Shown one piece after another: positions 15,428 through 25,800 of a stretch of DNA of 64,000 bases. A model generated the notes under the pieces. It had not been told where the DNA came from and ran no database searches. It saw only the letters and a program-made list of their open reading frames with translations. A program made the translations under genes and the position numbers. Source of the DNA: JANQNX01 sp965601665 (GTDB lineage: Bacteria > Pseudomonadota > Gammaproteobacteria > Eutrophobiales > Eutrophobiaceae); the NCBI GenBank assembly GCA_965601665.1, contig OZ271833.1, positions 1,178,001 through 1,242,000 on the forward strand, in the 5' to 3' direction. Each line of letters begins with the position of its first letter. Within the stretch, counting starts at the first letter, position 1.

Positions 15428-16828
15428 TCACCAATCCCTCACATCAACAAAGTGACCGGCAATCGCTGCTGCTGCGGCCATACCGGGGCTCACCAGGTGT
15501 GTCCGTCCGCCCTGCCCCTGCCGACCTTCAAAATTTCGATTCGATGTCGAGGCGCAACGTTCGCCCTTACTGAGACGGTCCGGGTTCATACCGAGACACA
15601 TGGAACAACCAGGGTCACGCCATTCAAAACCGGCATCAAGGAATGCCTGCGCCAGGCCTTCTTCCTCGGCCTGTTTTTTCACCAGCCCGGATCCTGGCAC
15701 CACCATGGCCAGTTTGACGTTGTCGGCAACCTTCTTGTCGCGCACGATATCCGCGGCAATACGCAGGTCTTCAATGCGCGAGTTGGTACACGATCCAATG
15801 AATACCTTATCGATACTGATATCCGAGATGGCAACGCCAGCCTTTAAATCCATGTAGGACAATGCCTTTTCCATGCCCTCGCGTTTAACATTGTCGGTTT
15901 CCTTGCCAGGATCGGGAACGTTTTTTGTTACCGATGTGACCATTTCCGGCGATGTGCCCCAGGTAACCTGTGGTTCAATGCTGGCCGCATCCATTTCAAT
16001 CACCTTGTCGAACTGCGCATCGGGATCGCTCTTCAAATCAGACCATAAGGCCACGGCCTGGTCCCACTCATTTCCTTGCGGGGCAAACGGACGACCCTTT
16101 ACGTAATCAATCGTTTTTTTGTCGACAGCAATTAAACCCACACGCGCCCCCGCCTCGATACTCATATTGCAGACAGTCATGCGCCCTTCCATCGACAAGT
16201 CTTCAATGGCTTCCCCCGCAAACTCAATGGTATAGCCGGTACCGCCGGCTGTCCCTATCTCGCCGATAATGGCCAATACAATATCTTTCGCCGTTATCCC
16301 TTTTCCAACATGGCCGTTAACCCTGACCAGCATGTTCTTTGCTTTCTTTAATACCAGGCACTGCGTTGCCAGCGCATGTTCCACCTCGGACGTACCGATA
16401 CCAAATGCAAACGCGCCCAGGGCGCCATTGGTTGAGGTATGCGAATCGCCACAGACAATGGTCATGCCTGGCAATGATGCGCCTTGTTCCGGCCCGATAA
16501 CATGCACGATACCCTGGCGCGGGTCGAACATTTCAAATTTGGTAATACCGGTCTCGGCACAGTTCTTATCCAGTGTTTCCAACTGTAGTTTGGAAATCGG
16601 ATCCTCGATTACCTCGCGGTTGACGGTCGGTACATTATGATCGGGTACGGCAAGGTTAGTGTTCAGGCGCCACGGTTTCCTGCCTGCCAGTTTCAGGCCT
16701 TCGAAGGCCTGCGGCGACGTCACCTCGTGGATTAGCTGTCGATCAATATAGATCAGCGCCGAACCATCGCCATAGTCATGCACGACGTGGTCGTCCCAAA
16801 GCTTGTCATAGAGTGTTCTTGCTACCAT
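15428..16828 (-). CDS. leuC: 3-isopropylmalate dehydratase large subunit
   Basis: 466 aa. The aconitase-type [4Fe-4S] ligands are seen in VFIGSCTNSRIEDLR and in DPGCSMCLGMNPD, and the substrate region in GDSHTSTNGALGAFAFGIGT. The start MVARTLYDKLWDDHVVH is canonical. It forms the LeuCD heterodimer with the product of the next gene. The acuI-like gene ends 13 bp upstream on the same strand. leuA and leuB are not in the window. Confidence 0.97.
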   Translation of the reverse strand: MVARTLYDKLWDDHVVHDYGDGSALIYIDRQLIHEVTSPQAFEGLKLAGRKPWRLNTNLAVPDHNVPTVNREVIEDPISKLQLETLDKNCAETGITKFEMFDPRQGIVHVIGPEQGASLPGMTIVCGDSHTSTNGALGAFAFGIGTSEVEHALATQCLVLKKAKNMLVRVNGHVGKGITAKDIVLAIIGEIGTAGGTGYTIEFAGEAIEDLSMEGRMTVCNMSIEAGARVGLIAVDKKTIDYVKGRPFAPQGNEWDQAVALWSDLKSDPDAQFDKVIEMDAASIEPQVTWGTSPEMVTSVTKNVPDPGKETDNVKREGMEKALSYMDLKAGVAISDISIDKVFIGSCTNSRIEDLRIAADIVRDKKVADNVKLAMVVPGSGLVKKQAEEEGLAQAFLDAGFEWRDPGCSMCLGMNPDRLSKGERCASTSNRNFEGRQGQGGRTHLVSPGMAAAAAIAGHFVDVRDW

Positions 16829-16841
16829 TACATCATTCCTG

Positions 16842-17837
16842 TCAGGGCTTACTGATTGCTACCAGTGTTCTGCCCCTGGTTTTTCCTGCCAGCATGTCTT
16901 CAAACACGCCTGATAATTCTTCCAGTGTCACAACCTGAGACACGATTTTTTCCATGTGTGCGGGTTTCAGGTCGGTTGCCAGTCGCTGCCATAACGGAGC
17001 GCGCCAGGCCGTCGGCGTACCGGATGACGTAATGCCCAGTAAACTCACACCGCGCAGTATAAAAGGCATCACGGTTGTATTCAGATGTGAACCACCAGCC
17101 AGACCAACCGATGCAATACAGGACCAGGGTTTCATGGTCCGCGTTAACCACGCCAGCATATCACCGCCTACATTATCAATCGCGCCACCCCATTGACCTT
17201 TTTCAAGCGGCGGACCGTCAAGCTTAATCTCGTTTCTATCCAGTACCTTGCTGGCGCCCAGTGCCATGAGTTCAGCATGGCTTTCCTTCTTACCGCTGAC
17301 CGCAATCACCTCATAACCCAGCTTACTTAATATATCGATGGCAATACTACCAACACCACCTGTCGCGCCGGTTACCACGATTGGACCGCCGGACGGTTCC
17401 ATGCCATTTAATTCCATGCGCTGAATACACAGCGCCGCGGTAAAGCCAGCAGTACCAATCGCCATGACGTCATATGCGCTGAGCGAGGCAGGCATGGGCA
17501 CCACCCATTCTGCCGGCACGCGCACATATTCTGCATAGCCACCATCATGCCCGGTACCCAGCTCGTAACCGGTGACCAATACATTATCGCCTTCCTTGTA
17601 ACAAGGATCCGATGATGAGGCCACCTTGCCGGCGACATCAATCCCGGCGATACGTGGGAAATCACGAATAATCAAATTGTGGCCGGTCGCCGCCAGGGCA
17701 TCCTTGTAATTCACCGAGGAGTATTCGGCCCTGATGACGACTTCGCCCTCGCTCAGCTCATCGAGGGTCAAGGTTTCCAGTCGTCCTTTGACCTCGTCAT
17801 TCTGCTTGTGAACCCGGTATGCCTGAAATTCCGTCAT
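16842..17837 (-). CDS. acuI: acrylyl-CoA reductase AcuI/YhdH-type oxidoreductase
   Basis: 331 aa, medium-chain dehydrogenase/reductase. The N-terminal EYSSVNYKDALAATG and FPRIAGIDVAGKV are hallmarks of the YhdH/AcuI branch of the quinone reductase family. The NADPH-binding loop is VTGATGGVGSIAIDIL and SGKKESHAELMALGASKVLD follows. Known members reduce acryloyl-CoA to propionyl-CoA. It stands immediately upstream of leuC with 13 bp between, so co-transcription is likely, although no metabolic link to leucine synthesis is obvious. No zinc-binding cysteines are apparent, as expected for this branch. Confidence 0.85.
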   Translation of the reverse strand: MTEFQAYRVHKQNDEVKGRLETLTLDELSEGEVVIRAEYSSVNYKDALAATGHNLIIRDFPRIAGIDVAGKVASSSDPCYKEGDNVLVTGYELGTGHDGGYAEYVRVPAEWVVPMPASLSAYDVMAIGTAGFTAALCIQRMELNGMEPSGGPIVVTGATGGVGSIAIDILSKLGYEVIAVSGKKESHAELMALGASKVLDRNEIKLDGPPLEKGQWGGAIDNVGGDMLAWLTRTMKPWSCIASVGLAGGSHLNTTVMPFILRGVSLLGITSSGTPTAWRAPLWQRLATDLKPAHMEKIVSQVVTLEELSGVFEDMLAGKTRGRTLVAISKP

Positions 17838-17982
17838 TTGATTAAGCCTTTGTATTTACAATTTAAAATTCGCGTGAAACAATTCGTCGCCTTTGCTGAC
17901 TAAGCTATATTCGTGACGCCTATAGTAAACAGGCGTCGCATTCTACGAAACTTGACACTGCAATACCAACAGCGAGTATAAA

Positions 17983-18504
17983 ATGAAAAAAATTAGCCTA
18001 ACCCTTGCCCTGCTTATTCTTGGCTTCTCATCTGTCGCCCGCGCGGATTTCAATGACGGCGTTGTAGCCTACACCATGCAGGATTTCAACAAGGCCTTCC
18101 CTATCTTCCAGTCACTGGCCGAAACCTCCGACCATGCCATGGCCCAATATTGGCTGGGCATGATGTATCTAAAAGGTCAGGGTGTTGAACAGGACTACGA
18201 AAATGCCGGGAAATGGTTCAGAAAATCTGCCGAGCACGGCGTGCCACAGGCACAGTACAAACTCGGCGAACTGTATTATCAGGGTAATGGTTTGCCGAAG
18301 GATTACGAGTCGGCCTACATCTGGTACAAGGTGGGCGCATCACACCAGCACGAACTTTCTGTCAACGCGATTGATAAGGCGAAAAACAAGTTATCAACAG
18401 AAGAATTATCAGAGGCCGATAAGGTGGTAAATGAATACGTAGTCAAGTTTGGTCCTCGAGAGGATATTGATCCTACCAAGCCGATTCAACTGAGCAACGA
18501 ATAA
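17983..18504 (+). CDS. exported Sel1-repeat (TPR-like) protein
   Basis: 173 aa. A Sec signal peptide covers residues 1-21 (MKKISLTLALLILGFSSVARA, split here at RA/DF). At least two Sel1 repeats follow: AQYWLGMMYLKGQGVEQDYE with NAGKWFRKSAEHG, then AQYKLGELYYQGNGLPKDYE with SAYIWYKVGA. Sel1 repeats form a superhelical protein-protein scaffold; the protein is probably periplasmic. It diverges from acuI, shares its 145-bp upstream region, and converges on the SapC gene with only 17 bp between stops. Partner unknown. Confidence 0.8.
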   Translation: MKKISLTLALLILGFSSVARADFNDGVVAYTMQDFNKAFPIFQSLAETSDHAMAQYWLGMMYLKGQGVEQDYENAGKWFRKSAEHGVPQAQYKLGELYYQGNGLPKDYESAYIWYKVGASHQHELSVNAIDKAKNKLSTEELSEADKVVNEYVVKFGPREDIDPTKPIQLSNE

Positions 18505-18521
18505 GCCCTTTCACACATACG

Positions 18522-19289
18522 TTAGTTTGCGGCAGCCTTTTGTAACAAGGTCTGTAAGTTATCTAGCGACGCCAGATGCGCATAGATTAATTCCAGCTGG
18601 TCAGTCTTGGCCAGCTGCGATAACTTCTCCGGTTCAAGGGCCTTTAAACGTACCCTGGTTACGCATTCAAAGCCGCTAAGTCTTTTTTTCTCTCCTGAAG
18701 CGTAAGCAATATTTGCTTCAACCGGCTCCAGCAACTCAAGCTCTTTTAGCGTGTCGCAAAACTGCGTCGTGATTTGCACATGCTTCTGATAATCTTTAAG
18801 AAATTCAATCGTTTGTGAAAGAGAGTCCAGCATCTCCCCGTTCTCATCGAATAAAGGTTGTCCTTCTTTTGCCGTATTGAAACCGGCATAGCCCTCGTCT
18901 ATACAAACGGTAAATTGTTCCTTGTCATCCATCGCCAGTATAAACGGGTAGCGTCTAACATAGGCCGGGACATAGTTGGCCATCCATTTGCCAGCCTTGT
19001 TAATAAAGGAGTTGTACTGCTGCTTCAGCCCCAGAACAACAACCGGAAAAACATTACCTGCAGTATCACGTGCAAACACAATGGGGTATTCATGGCAGGC
19101 CTTGATAAATTCAATGGCGGCAATATAAACACTGTTGGTGTTTTTCGTATGCAGGTAGTTCTCGATCGGTTCCAGGAATAATCCGCTGTGGTTCACCTTG
19201 TTTAAGGGCGCCACTTTTTTGTAAAACTGGGGTAATTGAGGACTTGGTTTGGTTTCTTTCTTCGCGGTCCTGGTTTTTTTTGTTGTCAT
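18522..19289 (-). CDS. SapC-family protein
   Basis: 255 aa. After a lysine-rich start, residues 20-60 read LPQFYKKVAPLNKVNHSGLF, and later come IEFIKACHEYPIVFARD, VPAYVRRYPFILAMDD and LFDENGEMLDSL. This pattern is that of SapC-like proteins, a family named after an S-layer-associated protein but without a settled biochemical function. No signal peptide is visible. It is the last gene of the two-partner secretion run, 18 bp after the small CX5C protein. Whether it serves the adhesin or is a passenger cannot be told. Confidence 0.75.
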   Translation of the reverse strand: MTTKKTRTAKKETKPSPQLPQFYKKVAPLNKVNHSGLFLEPIENYLHTKNTNSVYIAAIEFIKACHEYPIVFARDTAGNVFPVVVLGLKQQYNSFINKAGKWMANYVPAYVRRYPFILAMDDKEQFTVCIDEGYAGFNTAKEGQPLFDENGEMLDSLSQTIEFLKDYQKHVQITTQFCDTLKELELLEPVEANIAYASGEKKRLSGFECVTRVRLKALEPEKLSQLAKTDQLELIYAHLASLDNLQTLLQKAAAN

Positions 19290-19307
19290 TGTCTAGAGTT
19301 CGTTCCG

Positions 19308-19895
19308 TCAAGGGGTTTCTGTTGTCTCGCCAGGATCGTCAGGCAACGGCGGCAAGTCCCATTCAGTATCGTCATCGATTAATTCATCATCTTCGAACAG
19401 CTCCAGCTCATCCTCAATGTAGTCAAGTAACTCTGCATCACGCGCTGTTTCTACCGGGAAATCGGGTTCAGGCAGTGCCTCATCAAGAAAACCTTCATCG
19501 CTATCCAGTGCGCTCTTCAGTTCCCTGAGTTTTTCCAGCTGTGCGTTATAATCGTCCCGGGTGTCGACATAGGTAGCAAGAATAGCCTGGAATGAGTCCG
19601 GGTCTTCCACGTTTTCCTGTTTCAGGGTTAATGCATCGATTCTTGTTTCGAGCGCGTTAATCAGCGCTTCCATTTCTGCCTCGTCAACTTTCAGTGTGCA
19701 CAGGTCAACGCCATCGCACTGCGCCAAAGACAACGCGATACCGCGCTGGATGGAGGTAAAAGTAGCGCTGTCAGTTTGCAACATCGTAATATCGGCCTGC
19801 TCAAGTTCGGCCTTGTTAAGTATCGCTGCGCTTAATAATGGCGATAGCAACATTGCAGTAATAGCTGTCAACGCCTTATGTGGTTTCAGCATCAT
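19308..19895 (-). CDS. small exported acidic protein sharing the CX5C module of the adhesin C-terminus
   Basis: 195 aa with a signal peptide ending near residue 24 (SPLLSAA). Residues 46-80 read FTSIQRGIALSLAQC, then four-residue acidic-hydrophobic text to the second cysteine (C60 and C66, spacing CX5C), then EAEMEALINALETRIDAL. The adhesin residues around C4726/C4732 read FGTIGTGIALALAQC and DELKTLISSLEARIEEL, clearly the same module. The rest is predicted coiled coil followed by a very acidic tail rich in D, E and P. The start lies 2 bp after the adhesin stop, so it is co-translated. No database family is recognised; a role in retaining or docking the adhesin is inference. Confidence 0.75.
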   Translation of the reverse strand: MMLKPHKALTAITAMLLSPLLSAAILNKAELEQADITMLQTDSATFTSIQRGIALSLAQCDGVDLCTLKVDEAEMEALINALETRIDALTLKQENVEDPDSFQAILATYVDTRDDYNAQLEKLRELKSALDSDEGFLDEALPEPDFPVETARDAELLDYIEDELELFEDDELIDDDTEWDLPPLPDDPGETTETP

Positions 19896-19897
19896 CG

Positions 19898-22800
19898 TTA
19901 GTTAACCGTTATCCCGTTACCTGCAAGTGCTGTGTTGTTCAATCGTAATAAGTCAGGTCCATAGTGCAATACCATCGTGTCGCTATAGTCTCTTGCCTCG
20001 GCAGTGAATGTGCCCGGTGCATTGATACCTGCCTCGGTACCTTCAAGTAGCAAGCGAATCCTGTTTTCGATAAACGCGGCCTCGGCCCTCGCGGCTTCTA
20101 TCAACTTATCCAGTTCTTCCAACGTCAGCTCGATACCAGTGGCCTCACTCAGGCGATTTCTTTCTTCCGGATCTTCTTTCAGGCCTTCCAGCCAGTCGAT
20201 ACGGCCCTTGATCGTTTCAAGCACACCGGCCAGTATCGTGATTTCATCTTGCTGGCTGTCGAGGAATGGGTCGTCCTCGATAAACTCATCTTCCAGCGCC
20301 TCTTCTGCCGCGGCCTCTGCCGAGAAAAATGCCTGCAATTCTGCCAGGTAAGTATTAAAGGATTGCAACTCCTTGTTGAAGGCTTCAATCAATTCATCCA
20401 GTTCAACACGCGCGACCGCGTTTTCATCCTCCTGCTGTCTTTGACGTAATTCCTCGATGCGCGCTTCCAGCGAGCTGATCAAGGTCTTCAGTTCATCCTC
20501 GGTGACGTTAGGCGCACATCCTTCCTGTTCCTCACACTGTGCCAGTGCCAGCGCAATACCGGTACCAATCGTACCGAACAGTTGCAATTCCTCTTCGAAC
20601 AGACCCAGGTCAATAAACGCCAGTGTCTCAAGACCAATCAACGCCGACGCCGGGTTAATAGAGAACGTGGTAATAATGCCCACGTTAACGCCTGCGGCCG
20701 CCAACGCGCCATTGACGAAGGCCTCAAATTGAGGATCGGTAATAACGTCGCTGCTAACACTGGCGCCGTTAAACTCGATGTCATCACCAGCGCCGGTTGC
20801 CACGTCAACCTCACCCCCACCAAAATCCAGCGTGATGTTGTCTGAACCAACAATATTATCATTCGCGACAAACGCTCCAGAAGGTTCAGTACCAGCTGGT
20901 GCGGTTAACGTTACATCGCCAGCTGACGCATCAATGATCCCTGTTGAACCAGGTACCGCTGCCGGGCCTGCTGCAACAAGGCCAATCGTACCCGAGCCAA
21001 TGGTGATGTCGTTGTTCAGTACCAGATCGCCACCCAAAAGAGTAACCGGGCCACCGCTAACAATCGGATCGGTGACTGTCAACAGGGTCGTATTAAAGCT
21101 GATGGCCGTGGCTTCATAAAATGGCGTTGTGCCGGGCGGCGTTAACGTACCACCTATGATCGTTTGACCAGTAAAACCGGTCAGGTCGGGCAACACAAGA
21201 TCGCCTGCAGCAATATCAATCGTTGGCGAAATAGCCGGAAACGCAGCGGCAAGCACGGTCAATGCTCCGCCACCGGTGACACTACCATTCGTCAGGTTGG
21301 CTCCTGGTGTGTATATCCACGTATTATCCAGCGATGTCAGGTTAATCGTGCCGTTATAGGCACCGGTTGAAGTAAACGTATCGGTACCAGTACCAGCGCG
21401 AATGGTCGGCGCATTAGTAAATGTCACGGTCGTGGTGCCATCATTGGCTGTGCCGCCACTGGCTGCGTTCAATGTCCAGTCAGTCGTTCCCGCTGAGCCC
21501 ACCAGCGTGCCACCACCGCCCATATCGACGTTTTCTATATTCAGGATGCCATTACCGGTACCTAACATGGTGACTGTCTGGCCTGCGCTAAAGTTGGCGG
21601 AGTCATTGCCACCGCCCTGTCCATCCAGTCGACCGGAAACACTGTGACCCATGTTAAAAGTATCATCAGCGGTTGCCGCTCCGGTCCAGTTTTCAAACGA
21701 GTCAAATGCTCGACCGTCCAGCGTGCCCGCGTTGTTTGCTGTTGAAGCCCAGGTATGCAACGTATCCTGCGCAAAAATAGTATCCGTACCGGCACCACCC
21801 GTCAGTGTACCGACTGCGCCAGCATCGTTATAAGTAATCAAATCGTTACCATTGGCGCCGGTCACCGTGCCGGTAACGGCATGGCTAAGCGTCATCGTGT
21901 CAACCGCTGTGCCACCCGTCCAGTTCTCAAATGACGCGAACGCCTGCCCATCCAGCGTTCCGGCGTCAGGCCCGGTTGAAACCCAGGTGTTGGCATCATT
22001 CTCACCAAAGATGGTGTCATTGTTATTGCCACCGGTAAGCGTACCGATTGTGCCAGCAGTGTATGTGACCAGGTCATCGCCATCGCCGCCTGTCACCGTG
22101 CCAGTAACGTCATGCCCCAGGGTCATCGTGTCGACCGCCGTACCACCGGTCCAGTTTTCTATCTCGCTAAAGGCCTGTCCGTCTAATGTACCGGCATCAG
22201 CACCGGTTGATACCCAGGCATTGGCATCGTTTTCACCAATAATGGTGTCATCATTATTACCGCCACGCAGTATTCCGATCGTACCTGCATTGTAGTTAAA
22301 GATGTCATCACCATCTGCGCCAGTCACTGTGCCAGTGACGTTATGATTCAACGTAAAGGTGTCAACAGCAGTACCACCCGTCCAGTTTTCTACCTGGGAG
22401 AATGCCTGGCCATCCAATGTGCCGGCATCAGTTCCGGTGGTCGTCCAGGCATTGGCATCATTTTCTCCAACTATCGTGTCAGTACCGGTGCCACCAAGTA
22501 ATGTCGTGACGATACCCGCTACATAATTGATTTGATCATTATCGCCGGCACCGGTTAGCGTTCCGGTCACGTTAGCATTAACATTCAGGATGTCGGCGCC
22601 ATCACCGCCAGACAGATCACCGGTAAAGGCGCCAAGTACATTAATCGTATCAGCCCCATTGCCACCGGTGACGTCTTCAAAATAAGAAAAATCCAGTGTG
22701 TAAGGACCACCGGCAGTGGTGTTATCCGTGTATTGATTTACGGTTGCACCATCACCGTTAATGTCCCAATCGGCTACGACAGCATTGATGCCAGAAATGG

Positions 22801-25800
22801 AATCAACCTGACCGATGCCGGAATCGCTGCCCTGCAAATCATTGATGCTGTTGAAGCCGCCAGTAATCGTTGCCTCGGTGCCGGTAAATCCATCTGTTGC
22901 TGAACCGGTCAATGCTACGGTTCTTGCCGTGGTATAGGCTTGCCAGTTCAGGACATCGGTGCCAACACCACCGGCAATGGAGCCGCCTACCGTTACGCCG
23001 TCGGTAAAATTGAAGCTGTCGTTACCCTCTGCACCATTGAAACTTCCGCTCCAGCTATTAGTTATATTAAAAATGTCGGCACCGGTGTCTGTTTCAACGC
23101 CGGCATTATTACCTGTATAGGCATCAGTGCCATCAATGTTATTAATATTGGTCAATGTGGTGGTATTAATTCCTACGGTAATATCGACTGATGTAGCGCC
23201 TGTAATATCAAACGTATCTGCACCGGTACTGCCCACCAACGTATTAGTGCCGGCACCACCATTAATACCAACCGATAATTGGCCACCATTCTGAAAGATA
23301 AACGTATCGTTATCGGAGCCACCGATAATATTAAAACCACTAAATCCGGTACCGCTTGCCGGTGTACTGTTGGCCAGGGAGTTGCCAAAAAAACCGGTAT
23401 CCAGTGCCGTTACGTTCCACCAGGTAGCCGCATCAGGGCCGGTAATGGTGCCGAGGTTATTACCAGTCAATGAATTGATATTGTCGAAGGTGCCGCTGAT
23501 TAACGATGTGCCGCCAGGAAAAGCAACATCACGGATGGTTCCTGTCTGCCCATTATCAGTTCCGGGAACGTTAACAACCAGCAACTGAGTCAAGCCGGAA
23601 GAACTGAAATCAATCGTGTCAATTTGCGTTGCCACAGCGCCACCCGCACCATCAAATGCACCACCGTTAATATTGCCAACTAAACGTGCAGTTCCAATCG
23701 GGTTTGCCAGATCGTCAAAAATGAAGCTATCTGTACCATCATTACCCAGGCCTGCCGGGTCGCCAAAAAGATCGCCTGTATAAGTCGTCTGAATATCGAA
23801 GGTATCATCGCCTGCTCCACCGGTGAGCGTCGTGAAGTCACTATTAAAATCGATATCCTGACCAGAAATCGTATCGAGATAATTCTCCGTGCCACCGTCA
23901 AGCGTCCATGTTGCCGTGGTGTTAAATCCAGTTAAGGAGTCACCTGCGCCTGTACCAATAACTGAATCAATATTGTCAAAATCGATAAGGCCAGTAACTG
24001 TGCCAGCCATACCATCATCGGTACCGGCAGATACCAGTACCACAGAAATCGGACCTGCTGATGCGGCAGCATCGGACTGATCAATGGTGTCAGCAACAAC
24101 AGCATTGTCACCACTTATCGTTGCAAAACTGGAGAAACTGGCAAAATCAGGTGCGCCAGTATCTATCAAGCCGGCATTGGCGCCTGTAATGACCCAGGTA
24201 TGACCCGAGGCATTGCCCCTCAAGACATCGTCAATCGTGGTTGTGCCACCGCTAAGAACTATGGTGTTTGTTACAGTGAGAATGCCATTACCCAGGTCCA
24301 ACAAGGCATTCACGCTATTTACAGTAGCATCGTCTGTATCAATGTTTACTGTCAGATCGTCTGATGTCACATCATTAAGAGTAATCCCAGCTTCAGAATT
24401 TAACGTGACCGCATCAGGACTATTTATAGAAGTGAAAGTGACATCAGCCAGGCCAGTTTGATCAAATGTAATATCTTCTGTTGTACCGGCCGTTGTTAAC
24501 GAGCTTACAGTAACTGCCGTGGCAAAGTCGTTATCTATGTCGACATTACCGGAAGTATCATTATCAACAGCAAGGGTATCGGTTGCGGTAACAGCTACAA
24601 TGCCAGTGGCCGCATCGAGATCAATAGATGAACCAGACACGGTTCCAGTCGTACGGCTAATCGCGCCGGCATTATCCACATCACCGGTATCGGCATTGAT
24701 AGTGACCGTATCGGCCAGGGCATTGACGTCACCACCCAAAGCAATACCGTCAGTCGCGTTTAGTATGATGTTGCCAGCGCCAGCGCCGCTCGATGCAATT
24801 CCTCCTGCACCAACATTAATAGAGCCGTTATCACTACCGGTATCGCCTGCAGTAAACGTAATTCCACCATCCTGGGTGGAAACAGCCACAGTACCAGTAT
24901 CGATACTGCCATCGGTGGTTGTTAAAGCAATCGTGCCATTTGTGGCAGCGTTGAAGAAATTAGTGTCCAGCAGTACATCATCAGCCTCATTGATGACAAT
25001 ATTACCCGCCGGCGTACCAACATTATTAGTCACATTAAGTCGAGCAACCTCGGTTTCAATAGCTGCGACGCCTTGTTCCGCTGTAATGATCAGACCGCCG
25101 GTACTCGCAGTAACATCAGCACCGCCTGCACCATCTGCATCTGTTATAGCACCGTTATCGGAATTAAGATTGACTGCGCCAGCCGTTGCATTAGTGGTTG
25201 TCACAAGTCCCAGATCAATATTGCCATCGGCATCGATATCAATCAGCGCATTACCCGCATTGACTATCGTGCCGTCTGCCATATCGACAACACCACCGAG
25301 TGCGCCTGTGGAGGTATCGGCCGTTAATGTGACTCCGCCTGTTGTACTCGTGATATCACCATCTACTCCCATGATGATGTCGTTTCTTGAAGAAACCGTG
25401 ACTGAATTGCCTGAAGTAATTAAACCGTTAATCACCATATCGGTGGTATCTGCTGTCGCGGCATTATGGTTAAGGGCAACAGTGCCTACAGCATTGACCA
25501 GTGCCGTACCACCATTTGACTGAATGTCGATACCAGCATCTGCCGTCGCAGCAGCGATAATATCTGAACCGTTAAGCACAACATTCTGACCGGAGTCGAC
25601 CAGCCCACCTGTTTGTATCCAGATGCCGCCAGCGCCATCAGCCGGGCCTGTATCAGCTGTAAGCGTAATGTCATTGGCGCCTGTGGTTTGAACCGTACCG
25701 GTACCGGTTATGATAATATCGTCAGTAGCAGTAAGGCTGATCGGACTGTCATCACTTATCAATGCACTGATAGTTAATGTGCCGGTAGTACCACCGTTCA

